Position numbers and translations under genes: made by a program
Source of the DNA: Clostridia bacterium
GTDB lineage: Bacteria; Bacillota_A; Clostridia; Christensenellales; Aristaeellaceae
Direction: 5' to 3'
Length of the DNA stretch: 64,000 nt
NCBI GenBank assembly: GCA_017517815.1
Contig: JAFWYA010000030.1
Coordinates: 3,896-67,895, forward strand
Notes under the pieces: model-generated
What the model was told of the DNA's origin: nothing
What the model saw: only the letters and a program-made list of their open reading frames with translations
Database searches by the model: none
In this document: piece after piece, positions 8,126 to 16,927 of the stretch
Position numbering within the stretch: position 1 is the stretch's first letter
How the letters are laid out: each line of letters starts with the position of its first letter

Positions 8126-8160
8126 ATAAAGACAGCCTTTTGAAAAAGGAGCTCGAGTAT

Positions 8161-9252
8161 ATGAGCGTTACGATCAAAATTGAGCATGCGGTAAAGAAAT
8201 TCGGCAGCAACACCGTCATCAAGGACCTTTCCCTCACCGTTGAGCAGGGCGAGTTTTTTACCCTGCTGGGTTCCTCCGGCTGCGGCAAGACCACCCTGCT
8301 GCGCATGATCGCGGGCTTCAACAGCATTGAAGGCGGCGACTTTTATTTCAACGACAAGCGCATCAACGACATGCCTCCCTACAAGCGCAATATCGGCATG
8401 GTGTTCCAGAACTATGCCATTTTCCCGCATATGAACACGTTCAATAACGTCGCCTTCGGCCTCAAGCAGCAGAAGGTGCGTGAACCTGAGCTTTCCCGCC
8501 GCGTGAATGAAATGCTGGAAACCGTGCAGATTTCCGAGCTGCGCGACAGAATGCCCAAAAACATGTCCGGCGGCCAGCAGCAGCGCATCGCGCTGGCGCG
8601 CGCCATCGTGATGCAGCCCGACGTGCTGCTGATGGACGAGCCGCTCAGTAACCTCGACGCCAAGCTGCGCGTAGAAATGCGCACAGCCATCAAACATATT
8701 CAGAACGCCTGCAAGATCACCACCATTTACGTCACTCACGACCAAGAGGAGGCGCTGGCCATCTCCGACCGCATCGCGGTCATGCGCGAGGGCGTCATTC
8801 AGCAGGTGGGCGCGCCCATCACCATTTATCAGCATCCTGCCAACCTGTTCGTGGCCACCTTCATTGGCCAGAGCAGTCTGATGGACGCCACCGCCCTGCA
8901 TGTGGACGGTCAGCCCGCTGTGAAGCTTTATGACGGCAGCGTGCGCGTGCTGCCCGGCATGCGCGCCGATATTGCCGATGGCACGGCGCTTAAACTGTGC
9001 ATCCGCCCCAATGAATTCCACTTTGCCGACGAGGGCCTCAGCGCCTCCGTGGAGGAGCGCGTGTTCTTCGGCGATACCATGCGCTACACCCTCAGGCTGG
9101 ACAACGGCCAGGTGATCGAGATCAAGCAGGACATCCACCAGCCCCTTGCGCAGATCGGCGAAAAGGTGAAGCTGTCCTTCCGCAGCGACGTGGTGAATGC
9201 CTTTGACGCACAGAGCGAGGTGTCTGTCATGAAGGAAGTGGTGCAGGCATGA
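8161..9252 (+). CDS. ABC importer ATPase, ferric/spermidine (FbpC/PotA-like) type
   Basis: A 363-residue cytoplasmic ATPase. Walker A GSSGCGKTT is at residues 37-45, Q-loop VFQNYAIFPH near 85, signature MSGGQQQR near 140, Walker B VLLMDEP near 160 and switch His in VTHDQEEA near 195. A C-terminal TOBE-type regulatory domain (about 240-360) is typical of iron, polyamine and sugar importers. ATG 8161 is chosen because AAAGGAG precedes it by about 11 nt. The last 4 bp overlap the permease start (ATGA), giving tight coupling. Confidence 0.92.
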   Translation: MSVTIKIEHAVKKFGSNTVIKDLSLTVEQGEFFTLLGSSGCGKTTLLRMIAGFNSIEGGDFYFNDKRINDMPPYKRNIGMVFQNYAIFPHMNTFNNVAFGLKQQKVREPELSRRVNEMLETVQISELRDRMPKNMSGGQQQRIALARAIVMQPDVLLMDEPLSNLDAKLRVEMRTAIKHIQNACKITTIYVTHDQEEALAISDRIAVMREGVIQQVGAPITIYQHPANLFVATFIGQSSLMDATALHVDGQPAVKLYDGSVRVLPGMRADIADGTALKLCIRPNEFHFADEGLSASVEERVFFGDTMRYTLRLDNGQVIEIKQDIHQPLAQIGEKVKLSFRSDVVNAFDAQSEVSVMKEVVQA

Positions 9253-10901
9253 AAAAGCGCCGCTTTCTCAACGGCTGGACGCTGATCACCGCCGCATGCT
9301 TCCTGTTCTTCCTGTTCTTCTTCCTGTATCCCATCTCGCGCATTTTCATCAACAGCGTGTATAACTTCGAGACCGGCACGTTCTCGATGAAGTCGTTTGT
9401 GAAGTTCTTTACCAAGCGCTATTACACCAATACCGTGTGGAACAGCCTGAAGGTCACGTCACTGGCCACGCTGTCTACGGCGTTCTTTGGCGGCACGCTG
9501 GCCTACCTGGCGCGCACCATCCGCCTGCGCGGCAAGCGCGTGCTGGATATCGTGATGCTCATTTCCGTGCTGTCGCCGCCCTTCATCGGCGCGTATTCGT
9601 GGATCGTGCTGCTGGGCCGCGCGGGCGTGGTGACCGAGTTCATCAACAAGCTGTTCGGCATCCAGTTTGAGGGCATCTACGGCTTCTCCGGCATTCTGCT
9701 GGTGTTCACCATCAAGCTGTCGCCGCTGGTATATCTGTATGTATCCGGCGCTTTGAAAAACCTGGATAACTCCCTCAACGAAGCCAGCGAAAGCATGGGC
9801 TGCCGCGGCGTTCGCAAGATCGTTACCGTGATCCTGCCGCTGATCCTGCCCACGCTGCTGGCGTCGGCGCTGCTGGTATTCATGCGCGCTCTGGCGGACT
9901 TCGGTACCCCCATGCTCATCGGCGAGGGCTACCGCACACTGCCGGTGCTCATCTACAACAGCTTCATCGGCGAGGTTTCGCAGGACCATTCCTTTGCTGC
10001 TGCCATCAGCGTGATCATCGTGGCGTTCACCACGGCCATCTTCCTGCTGCAGCGCTGGGTGGCCGGCCGCGTCAACATCGAAATGAGCTCCATGAACCCG
10101 CTGGAGCCCAAGAAGGCCACCGGCATCCGCAATGTGCTGGCGCATGCGTATGCGTATGTGTTCATCCTGCTGGAGCTGCTGCCCATCATCGTGGTCACGT
10201 TCAACTCGTTCCAGAACACGCAGGGCAGCATGTTTGTGGAGGGCTTCTCGCTGACCAGCTATGTGAAGGCCTTCAACTCGATGGGCTCGTCCATCGCAAA
10301 CACCTACATGTACTCCATCGCAGCGCTGTTCATCATTCTGGTGATCGGCATTCTGGTATCCTACAGCTCTGTGCGCCGCCCCAGCGTGCTCACGGCTGTG
10401 CTTGATACCACCACTATGTTCCCCTACATTATTCCCGGTTCGGTACTGGGCATTTCGATGCTGCTGGCCTTCAACAAGCCTCCGCTCACCCTGTCGGGTA
10501 CGGCGATGATCATCATCGCGGCGTACGTCATCCGCCGACTGCCGTATACCATCCGCTCCTCCAGCGCGATTCTGCGGCAGATCAGCCCAAGTGTCGAGGA
10601 GGCCTCGCAGAGCCTGGGCGCAAACGGCGCCGAGACCTTTGTGAAGGTCACCGTGCCCATGATGATCTCGGGCGTGCTGCCCGGCGCACTGATGAGCTGG
10701 ATGTCCATCATCAGCGAGCTGAGTGCGTCCATCATGCTGTATGTGGGCACCACCAAGACGATGACCATCTCCATCTATACCGAGGTCATCCGCGGCAACT
10801 TCGGCGTGGCAAGCGCGCTGTCGACCATCCTGATCCTGTCGACCATCGTGGTGCTGCTGACTTTCTTCAAGCTCACCGGCCGGTCTGAGATCGAACTGTA
10901 A
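9249..10901 (+). CDS. ABC importer permease, fused two-domain (FbpB-like)
   Basis: A 550-residue membrane protein with about 12 spans made of two tandem permease domains. Each carries the cytoplasmic EAA loop that docks on the ATPase: EASESMGCRGVRKIVTVILP near 180 and EEASQSLGANGAETFVKVTV near 450. This internal duplication is characteristic of FbpB-type ferric importers and of related phosphonate/thiamine systems. The start overlaps the ATPase gene by 4 bp. A hairpin terminator follows at once, so the operon is the three genes from the binding protein to here. Confidence 0.9.
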   Translation: MKKRRFLNGWTLITAACFLFFLFFFLYPISRIFINSVYNFETGTFSMKSFVKFFTKRYYTNTVWNSLKVTSLATLSTAFFGGTLAYLARTIRLRGKRVLDIVMLISVLSPPFIGAYSWIVLLGRAGVVTEFINKLFGIQFEGIYGFSGILLVFTIKLSPLVYLYVSGALKNLDNSLNEASESMGCRGVRKIVTVILPLILPTLLASALLVFMRALADFGTPMLIGEGYRTLPVLIYNSFIGEVSQDHSFAAAISVIIVAFTTAIFLLQRWVAGRVNIEMSSMNPLEPKKATGIRNVLAHAYAYVFILLELLPIIVVTFNSFQNTQGSMFVEGFSLTSYVKAFNSMGSSIANTYMYSIAALFIILVIGILVSYSSVRRPSVLTAVLDTTTMFPYIIPGSVLGISMLLAFNKPPLTLSGTAMIIIAAYVIRRLPYTIRSSSAILRQISPSVEEASQSLGANGAETFVKVTVPMMISGVLPGALMSWMSIISELSASIMLYVGTTKTMTISIYTEVIRGNFGVASALSTILILSTIVVLLTFFKLTGRSEIEL

Positions 10902-10907
10902 AACACA

Positions 10908-10946
10908 GCTGCCCCGTGTGCCTGGATGGCATGCGGGGCTTTTCCT
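10908..10946 (+). terminator. Terminator of the ABC importer operon
   Basis: GCCCCG...GCGGGGC arms with an inner partly paired stem are followed by TTTTCCTTTT. It separates the importer operon from the two-component system; a TATAAT at 10963-10968 just downstream probably serves the kinase gene, with only a weak -35 match. Confidence 0.75.
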
Positions 10947-10999
10947 TTTGACGAAAAAGCGGTATAATCAGGGTACAGATGTGAAAGGAACCATATACC

Positions 11000-12706
11000 A
11001 TGAATCCGCGCTATTCATTTCCCTACCAGCGCGCGCTGCACAGTCGCATGATGCGCACGACGCTCAAGCCTGTGCTCATCATCGGGCTTTGCATTCTGAT
11101 CGCGCTGCCGGTGTTTTTAACGGCCATACTGAGCACGCAGGGCAGCCAGCAGTGCCGCAGCTTTGCCGATGAATTTTCGGCGGAGGTATCTGCCTGTACG
11201 GAACGGCTGACTGCGCTCAGCTCCGATGAACTGGCGCTGATGAACGGCTTTCTCAAAGACGGGAGGCACAGCGTGGCTGTTTATGAGCTGCTCTATGCTC
11301 TGCGTAATCACTATGCGCCCGGGGCCTATTTCGAGCTGACCACGCCCGACGGCGCACACCGCGCGTTCAATCTGCCTGCGCACAGCCTGGGCGGTGTGCA
11401 CGGCGATGCGCTTTTGTGGAAAAAACTGCGTGAGGGCGGTGGGGTAGTAGAGGGCGTGCACGTGCCTGTGCCCGGCGACGACGACGCGCCGGTGCTTACG
11501 CTGGCCGTGCCTGTGATGGACGGCGGTACGCTCACCGGTACGCTTGCGCTGATGTGGCTGCCCTCCTGGCTGGACGAGACCGCCGCCAGCGGCCGCTGGG
11601 CCACGCTGCTGACATCAGATACGGGGCGCATGGTATATCAGAGCAGCACATTCTGGCAGCATTTGAGCAAACGCTTTGAATACGAGAAGCTGGCCGGGCC
11701 GCTGGTGCGGTTTGCAGGCGGAATGTATCTGGCCGGCAGCGCGCCGGTGACGGGCACGACCCTCACGGCGTATGTGCTGACAGGGTTTGACTTCATCATT
11801 CCGGTGATGCTGTTTTCAGGGCTGTTCATGGCGGCGCTGGTGGGCATGATGGTGCTGCTCATCAACCGGCTGAGCTATCAGGTGGCCACAGGCCCATTGC
11901 TTGAGCCGTTTGACAAGCTGTTCACCGCCCTCAAGCGCTACGGCGAGGGCGATACCCTCAGCCGCATCGCTGTGGATGCATCCGACGACGCAGCGCCGTA
12001 CCTGTCGCAGTTCAACGCCGTGCTTGACGAGGTGGAGCAGCTGCTTTGCAACAACCGCGAGCTTGCGCGGGTGACCAGCGCAACGGAGCTGAAAATGCTG
12101 GAGGCGCAGTTTCAGCCGCATTTCATGTTCAATATGCTCGACATGATCAAATACACCATCCGCGACGATCCTGATCAGGCGGTGCAGATGGTGCTGACCC
12201 TTGCGCACATGCTGCGCTACACGCTGGACGTGCGGTTTGATCAGGTAAGCGTGCGCGAGGATCTGGGCTACCTGAAGGATTATCTGCACATGCAGGAACT
12301 CAGGCTGGGCGAGTGGTTCGCCTACGAGATCGACTGCCCCAATGACGTGCTGGATCTGCCCATTCCAAAGCTCATCATGCAGCCGCTGGTGGAAAACAGC
12401 GTGAAGTATGGCTTCACTGGCGAAAAGCCGTTTTTGCTGAGTATCACGCTTGAAAAAACGCAGACCGGCATGCTCATCACCATCCGCGACAACGGCGCAG
12501 GCATGGAGCGCGCCCAGCTGGAAAGCCTGCGCGCCGCTCTCAGCCGCGACGAACAGACCGGCGTGCACGTGGGCCTGTTCAACACTCACCGCAGACTGGT
12601 GCTGGCCTATGGCAGCGGCGCGGGTCTGCACATTGAATCTCAGCCGGACGGCGGCACCTGCGTGACCATGCGGCTTGCGCCGTCAGAAACGGGGGAACGG
12701 ATATGA
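11000..12706 (+). CDS. Sensor histidine kinase, YesM/LytS type
   Basis: A 568-residue membrane kinase. The first membrane span is at about 20-43, an extracytoplasmic sensor region at about 44-255 and the second span at about 258-285. A HAMP-like linker is followed by a His_kinase domain with the phospho-acceptor in EAQFQPHFMFN near 377. The C-terminal ATPase domain carries N-box QPLVENSVKYG near 460 and G-box RDNGAG near 500. This family pairs with AraC-type response regulators, as here. It probably senses an extracellular nutrient, perhaps the cargo of the importer upstream (inference from position). The gene overlaps the regulator by 4 bp. Confidence 0.9.
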   Translation: MNPRYSFPYQRALHSRMMRTTLKPVLIIGLCILIALPVFLTAILSTQGSQQCRSFADEFSAEVSACTERLTALSSDELALMNGFLKDGRHSVAVYELLYALRNHYAPGAYFELTTPDGAHRAFNLPAHSLGGVHGDALLWKKLREGGGVVEGVHVPVPGDDDAPVLTLAVPVMDGGTLTGTLALMWLPSWLDETAASGRWATLLTSDTGRMVYQSSTFWQHLSKRFEYEKLAGPLVRFAGGMYLAGSAPVTGTTLTAYVLTGFDFIIPVMLFSGLFMAALVGMMVLLINRLSYQVATGPLLEPFDKLFTALKRYGEGDTLSRIAVDASDDAAPYLSQFNAVLDEVEQLLCNNRELARVTSATELKMLEAQFQPHFMFNMLDMIKYTIRDDPDQAVQMVLTLAHMLRYTLDVRFDQVSVREDLGYLKDYLHMQELRLGEWFAYEIDCPNDVLDLPIPKLIMQPLVENSVKYGFTGEKPFLLSITLEKTQTGMLITIRDNGAGMERAQLESLRAALSRDEQTGVHVGLFNTHRRLVLAYGSGAGLHIESQPDGGTCVTMRLAPSETGERI

Positions 12707-13428
12707 TCAGCGTTTTGATCGTGGAGGACGAGCAGATCCTGCGGCGCGGACTGGTGCGGCAGGTCAACTGGGAAAGGTGCGGCTGCATCGTATGCGGCGA
12801 GGCAAGAAACGGCCAGGAAGGCCTGCAGATGATGCGAAGCCTCAGGCCGCAGATCGTGATCACCGACGTGCGCATGCCTTTGATGGACGGGCTGGAAATG
12901 CTGCGTCAGGGCAAGGCGGAATGCGGCTGTGAGGCGGTGATCCTGTCCGGCTTTGGCGAATTTGAGTATGCCCGCAGCGCCATGGCGCTGGGCGTGGCTG
13001 ATTACCTGCTCAAGCCCGTCGACCTTGCTCAGTTGGAAGAGGTGGTCACGCGCCTGACGAAGCGCATTGCGCAGAAGGCCGGGCCCGAGGCGTCGTCGCT
13101 CACCCGGCAGGCGGCGGACTACATTGCCGCCCATCTGGCCGAGGACCTGACCGCCGCGCAGGTGGCGCAGGCGCTGGGCGTGTCGCCCGACCATCTCAGC
13201 CGCCTGATGAAGCGCGACTGGTCGATGCCGCTGCATGAATACCTTACCGGCGTGCGCCTGATGACTGCATGCGCGCTGCTGAAAAACTCGCCCTCGCTGA
13301 AGGTATACGAGGTGGCCCAGCGCGTGGGTTACCCGGATTACAAGTATTTTCATACCGTTTTCACGCGGCATGTGGGCGTGTCGCCCTCTGAATTCAAGAA
13401 AAACCCCATCCCCTACCCGAAAGGATGA
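12703..13428 (+). CDS. Response regulator, YesN-like with AraC DNA-binding domain
   Basis: A 241-residue protein. The receiver domain has the acidic pair VEDE at 7-10, phospho-acceptor Asp55 (VITDVRMP) and Lys near 105 (YLLKPVD). It is joined by a short linker to an AraC-type double HTH (about 135-235: VAQALGVSPDHLSRLMKR and VAQRVGYPDYKYFHTVFTRH). It is shorter than typical YesN proteins (about 500 residues) because the middle region is missing. It is coupled by 4-bp overlaps with both the kinase and the following SGNH gene, so all three are co-expressed. Likely targets are the importer operon or this operon itself. Confidence 0.9.
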   Translation: MISVLIVEDEQILRRGLVRQVNWERCGCIVCGEARNGQEGLQMMRSLRPQIVITDVRMPLMDGLEMLRQGKAECGCEAVILSGFGEFEYARSAMALGVADYLLKPVDLAQLEEVVTRLTKRIAQKAGPEASSLTRQAADYIAAHLAEDLTAAQVAQALGVSPDHLSRLMKRDWSMPLHEYLTGVRLMTACALLKNSPSLKVYEVAQRVGYPDYKYFHTVFTRHVGVSPSEFKKNPIPYPKG

Positions 13429-14450
13429 AGCGGTTGATGAAGTTTTATAATGCGCTTATGCCGCCCTTCAGCGTGCACGGTCTGGTGGAGGGTTTTCGAC
13501 GCCTGCCTGAAAGCCTGCCCGTCAGGCCGAAAGTCGCCCATCTGGCGCAGCAGACCAGCGGCGGACGCATCCGCTTTGCTACCGATGCACAGGAGATCGT
13601 CATAGACATCACGCTGACGGATACGGTGATCAAAACGCACATGACACCGCTCAACATGGCGGGCGCAGAACTGTATGCCGGTACGAAGCGCGCGGCTGTG
13701 CTAAGACCCCAGGCGCTTGGCGCGGGCACGCTGCCCTTTGAGCGGCTGGATGGCTACGGCATCTGCAAAGAAACGCAGCACACCGTTATGCTGAACGGAG
13801 AGATGCAGACCTATACCCTGTACCTGCCTATCTTTGCCGGGGTGCAGGAGGTGCGCATCGGCCTGCCGGACGACGCTGTGCTGCAGAGCGCTCAGCCCTA
13901 TGCCATTTCCAGGCCGGTGGTGTTCTACGGTTCGTCCATTACCCATGGCGCGTGCGCGGGCAGGCCGTCGCTGACCTATCCGGCAAGGGTGTGCGCCGCG
14001 CTGGACGCCGATTTTATCAACCTGGGCTTTGCCGGAAACGCGCTGGGCGACATGGAGATCGCAGAGTATATCGCAGGCCTTGACATGAGCGCCTTCGTGC
14101 TGGACTATGACTGGAACGCGCCCGACCCCGATCATCTGCGTCGCACGCATAAGCCGTTTTTTGATACGGTGCGTCAAAAGAACCCCGACCTGCCCATCCT
14201 GATCCTCAGCCGCATCGGTTCGGACCAGAACGACCCGCAGGACACTGCCGAGCGCTTTGCGGTGATCCGTTACACATATGAAAGCGCGCTTGCGCAGGGT
14301 GATACCCATGTGGCCCTGCTGGATGGAGGCACCCTGTTTGCACCCGGTGAGTGGGACCTGTGCCTGATGGACTTTGTGCATCCGAATGATTATGGGTTTC
14401 ACCGGATGGCGCAGGGGATTTTGCAGCTGCTTGAACAGTTGCTGAGCTGA
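13425..14450 (+). CDS. SGNH/GDSL hydrolase family protein
   Basis: A 341-residue protein with the two-part layout of SGNH hydrolases that carry an N-terminal GxDLY-type beta domain (about 1-150, with GAELYAG). The catalytic domain follows: block I Ser in YGSSITHG near 164, block II Gly in NLGFAGNA and block V Asp/His in DFVHPND near 315. Family members deacylate sugars or short esters. No signal peptide is seen, so it probably acts in the cytoplasm. ATG 13425 overlaps the regulator stop; ATG 13437 is better spaced from the AAAGGATG box. Co-expression with the two-component system suggests acylated-carbohydrate use. Confidence 0.82.
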   Translation: MKRLMKFYNALMPPFSVHGLVEGFRRLPESLPVRPKVAHLAQQTSGGRIRFATDAQEIVIDITLTDTVIKTHMTPLNMAGAELYAGTKRAAVLRPQALGAGTLPFERLDGYGICKETQHTVMLNGEMQTYTLYLPIFAGVQEVRIGLPDDAVLQSAQPYAISRPVVFYGSSITHGACAGRPSLTYPARVCAALDADFINLGFAGNALGDMEIAEYIAGLDMSAFVLDYDWNAPDPDHLRRTHKPFFDTVRQKNPDLPILILSRIGSDQNDPQDTAERFAVIRYTYESALAQGDTHVALLDGGTLFAPGEWDLCLMDFVHPNDYGFHRMAQGILQLLEQLLS

Positions 14451-14455
14451 ACATA

Positions 14456-14493
14456 AAAACAAACCGACCTGCAGAGGCAGGCCGGTTTGTTTT
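14456..14493. terminator. Bidirectional terminator between convergent genes
   Basis: AAAACAAACCG-a-CCTGC and GCAGG-c-CGGTTTGTTTT form a long stem with a 4-nt loop; A-runs and T-runs on both flanks let it stop transcription from either side. It serves the SGNH hydrolase (plus) and the beta-lactamase-fold gene (minus). Confidence 0.85.
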
Positions 14494-14508
14494 CACTTTG
14501 AAATATCG

Positions 14509-15270
14509 TTACACCAATCCAAGCACGCAGGGGCTCAGCTCCTGCAGCAGGGCGATGCACTGGTTGAAGTCGGGCGCGGTCACCAGCGCGGCAAAGATCA
14601 CCGTGCGGTTGTCCCCGTAGAGGATGCCCGCGTCGTGGGCGATGTCGCTGAGGCCGCCGGTTTTATGCGCCGCTTTGCGGGCGGGATCGGCAAACAGGAG
14701 CAGTTCCTTGTCGTGCTGGCGCAGCAGGATGGGCAGCGCGGTTTCGCACATGAAGGGAGTGAGCACTTCGCCCTTGTGCAGCAGCGTGTACAGGCGCAGC
14801 ATGTCAGCGGCGCTGGTCAGGTTTTCGTTGCCCTGACGGGCGGCTTCATAGTCCAGCATGTGGCGGCGCAGCAGCGTGTCGTTAAGCCCGGTGCGGCGGC
14901 TGAAGGCGTTCACCCTGTCCATCCCCAGCAGGTCGATCAGCACATTGGTGGCGCTGTTGTTGCTGTCGGTGATCATGTACTCCAGCAGCACGGAAAGCGG
15001 CACATCTGTGCCGTTCTGGATGACGGGGGCCTCGTCGCCCACGCAGTGGCAGGGCTGGACGGGGATTGTCTGCTCCAGCGAAAGCACGCCCTGTTCCACC
15101 TCTTCAAGGGCACAGAGCATGATGGGCGTCTTGATAAGGCTGGCGCTTTTGAAAACCAGATCCTCGCGGTAGTTGGCAAGCACTTCGCCGCTTTGGGCGT
15201 CGCGGATGGCACAGGCAGCGGTGCAGCCATACTTTTCTTCCAGCTGACGGATTTTATCGTTAAGAAGCAT
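14509..15270 (-). CDS. Serine hydrolase with class A beta-lactamase fold
   Basis: A 253-residue protein with the three active-site motifs of penicillin-recognising enzymes: SxxK at Ser44-Lys47 (SLIK), SDN-like DSNNSATN near 130 and KTG (HKTGG) near 215. There is no clear ExxLN deacylation motif (Glu166 of class A enzymes) and no signal peptide, so true beta-lactamase activity is doubtful; a cytoplasmic peptidase/esterase role fits as well. ATG 15270 follows an AGAAGG box; the frame is open further upstream but that part has no family similarity. A TATAAT (minus, 15298-15303) sits 28 bp upstream. Confidence 0.8.
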   Translation of the reverse strand: MLLNDKIRQLEEKYGCTAACAIRDAQSGEVLANYREDLVFKSASLIKTPIMLCALEEVEQGVLSLEQTIPVQPCHCVGDEAPVIQNGTDVPLSVLLEYMITDSNNSATNVLIDLLGMDRVNAFSRRTGLNDTLLRRHMLDYEAARQGNENLTSAADMLRLYTLLHKGEVLTPFMCETALPILLRQHDKELLLFADPARKAAHKTGGLSDIAHDAGILYGDNRTVIFAALVTAPDFNQCIALLQELSPCVLGLV

Positions 15271-15346
15271 GGGATAAGCCTTCTTTCGTTTTTTCTCATT
15301 ATAGCATACTGCATGAACTTCATAAAGCACAAAAAACGTTCTTTGC

Positions 15347-15375
15347 TTGTAAGCGCATCGGGCAGGTGCTATACT
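15347..15375 (+). promoter_or_regulatory. Promoter of the DUF1349 / MBL-fold pair
   Basis: TTGTAA at 15347-15352 and TATACT at 15370-15375 are separated by 17 bp and lie 31 bp before the DUF1349 start codon. Confidence 0.6.
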
Positions 15376-15405
15376 TGAAACAGCTTTTGCTGGAGGATGA
15401 TTTTC

Positions 15406-16014
15406 ATGAAGATCAACCCGTCTGATATGGTGTGGACCAGACCGCCCCGGCAGTATCACATTTCGCAGGAGAACGTGACCATCGTGACCGATCCGCATAC
15501 GGACCTGTGGCAGCGGACGTATTACCATTTCCGCAATGACAACGCGCCGGTGCTGCAGCTGGAAACAACGGAGGAATACTTCTCCTTTGTGGTCAGGGCG
15601 CAGTTTGATTCCAAAGTGCGCTTTGATCAGGCCGGTGTAGCGGTTTATCTGGACAGCGACAACTGGCTCAAGGCGTCTGTGGAGTACGAAAATGAACACA
15701 TCCAGCGTCTGGGCAGCGTGGTCACCAACAACGGCTATTCGGATTGGGCGTCGGTGGACATCGATGCCTCCATCAAATACATGTGGTTCCGCTTGAGCCG
15801 CCGCGGACAGGATTTCTGCGTGGAAAACTCCACCGATGGCGTCCATTTCGGGCAAATGCGCATCTGCCACTTGTTTAACGCTGAACAGAGCATCCGCTTT
15901 GGCATTTATGCCTGCAGCCCGGAGGCGTCGTCGTTTGAAGCGGTTTTTACCCATCTGGAAATGACGGACTGCAAGTGGCTGGCGCACGACGGTCAGGCCC
16001 CGGATGAGGAATAG
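15406..16014 (+). CDS. DUF1349 (concanavalin-like) domain protein
   Basis: A 202-residue single-domain protein of the DUF1349 family, whose members have a concanavalin-A-like beta-sandwich and are often linked to carbohydrate metabolism. Recognisable stretches are FVVRAQFDSKVRFDQAGVAV, LDSDNWLKASVEYE and the C-terminal IRFGIYACSPE. There is no signal peptide. ATG 15406 is preferred over ATG 15397 because TGGAGG is 9 nt upstream of the former. It is followed after 17 bp by an MBL-fold gene in the same operon. Function is not established. Confidence 0.85.
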   Translation: MKINPSDMVWTRPPRQYHISQENVTIVTDPHTDLWQRTYYHFRNDNAPVLQLETTEEYFSFVVRAQFDSKVRFDQAGVAVYLDSDNWLKASVEYENEHIQRLGSVVTNNGYSDWASVDIDASIKYMWFRLSRRGQDFCVENSTDGVHFGQMRICHLFNAEQSIRFGIYACSPEASSFEAVFTHLEMTDCKWLAHDGQAPDEE

Positions 16015-16031
16015 CTAAAGGAGACGTACCT

Positions 16032-16892
16032 ATGCTCATCGGACAATTCTTTGGTACCAGCGCGGCGGAGGGCATTCCCGCCCCGTTTTGCCAGTGCGAG
16101 GTGTGCCGGCAGGCGCGGGAGAAAAAGGGCGTTTACCGCCGCAGACGATCCTGCTTTCGGCTGAGTGACAAGATCATGCTGGATCTGGGTGCGGATGCGG
16201 TGAGCCAGTGCGAGGAATACGGCGATATCACGGCGGTCGATCATGTGCTGATCACGCACACACACGACGACCATCTCAATCCTCACATGATGATGGAGGC
16301 CTTCTGGAGCCGAAAGGACCGAGGCGGCCCGCTGCACTATTACTTCACGGATCAGGCCTTTGATATGGTGCGGCACTGGCGCGAAAACGAGTGGATCCTC
16401 AAGGGAAAGGTGCCTGAATGGGAGCGCGACGGCGTGGTGGCGTTCCATCAGCTGCATTACGGGCAGCGCACGCAGGTGGAGGACGTGTTCGTCACGCCCT
16501 TCCGCGGCAACCACAAGGGAAATGTGGGAGAGAATACCGCGCTGTATCTGATCGAACTGCCGGACGGGCGCAGCCTGTTTTACGGGCTGGACAGCGGATG
16601 CTATCTTCCCGAAACCATCGAGGCTCTCAAAGACCACCGCATCGATCTGTTCATCAGTGAATGCACCGCAGGTGCAAGCGCCATCAGCTATCCCGGAACC
16701 CACATGGGCATTCGGGATGTGTGCGACCTGACCAACAAGCTCTACCGTCAGGGCACACTGCACGACGACAGCACCCTGTGGCTTACGCACATCAACCACA
16801 GAACCGGGCATGATCAGATGCTTGAAGCTGCCGCAAGCCTGCCGTTCCCTGTAAAGACGGTCGTGGCCTTTGACGGCCTGCGCATTTTGTGA
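16032..16892 (+). CDS. MBL-fold metallohydrolase (PhnP-like)
   Basis: A 286-residue metallo-beta-lactamase-fold enzyme. The metal motif is HTHDDHLNPH near residues 77-86, with further ligands likely in RGNHKG near 157, DSGCYLP near 183 and HINHRTGH near 258. The N-terminal CQCEVCRQ cysteine pair resembles the zinc-binding element of PhnP phosphodiesterases, which act on phosphoribosyl cyclic phosphate. Here the substrate is unknown; there are no phn genes nearby. It is co-transcribed with the DUF1349 gene. A purine-edge AAAGGAGACG box precedes the ATG. Confidence 0.82.
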   Translation: MLIGQFFGTSAAEGIPAPFCQCEVCRQAREKKGVYRRRRSCFRLSDKIMLDLGADAVSQCEEYGDITAVDHVLITHTHDDHLNPHMMMEAFWSRKDRGGPLHYYFTDQAFDMVRHWRENEWILKGKVPEWERDGVVAFHQLHYGQRTQVEDVFVTPFRGNHKGNVGENTALYLIELPDGRSLFYGLDSGCYLPETIEALKDHRIDLFISECTAGASAISYPGTHMGIRDVCDLTNKLYRQGTLHDDSTLWLTHINHRTGHDQMLEAAASLPFPVKTVVAFDGLRIL

Positions 16893-16894
16893 AT

Positions 16895-16926
16895 ACATCC
16901 CCTCCGTTTCAGGAGGGGGATGCTGT
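16895..16926. terminator. Bidirectional terminator between MBL-fold and putative glycosidase genes
   Basis: CATCCCCTCC / GGAGGGGGATG arms around a 6-nt loop, followed on the plus strand by CTGTTTTATT. It sits exactly between the convergent stop codons. Confidence 0.75.
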
Positions 16927-16927
16927 T

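Noticed and set aside
6889..9138. A 749-codon open frame on the minus strand across the ABC importer genes
   Set aside because: It is antisense to clearly conserved binding-protein and ATPase genes; long antisense frames arise from the GC-rich codon bias, and its translation is a His/Gly/Val-rich string with no family resemblance.
14509..15987. An N-terminally extended form of the beta-lactamase-fold protein
   Set aside because: The upstream part of the frame is antisense to the DUF1349 gene and has no family similarity; the start at 15270 has a ribosome-binding site and matches the family N-terminus.
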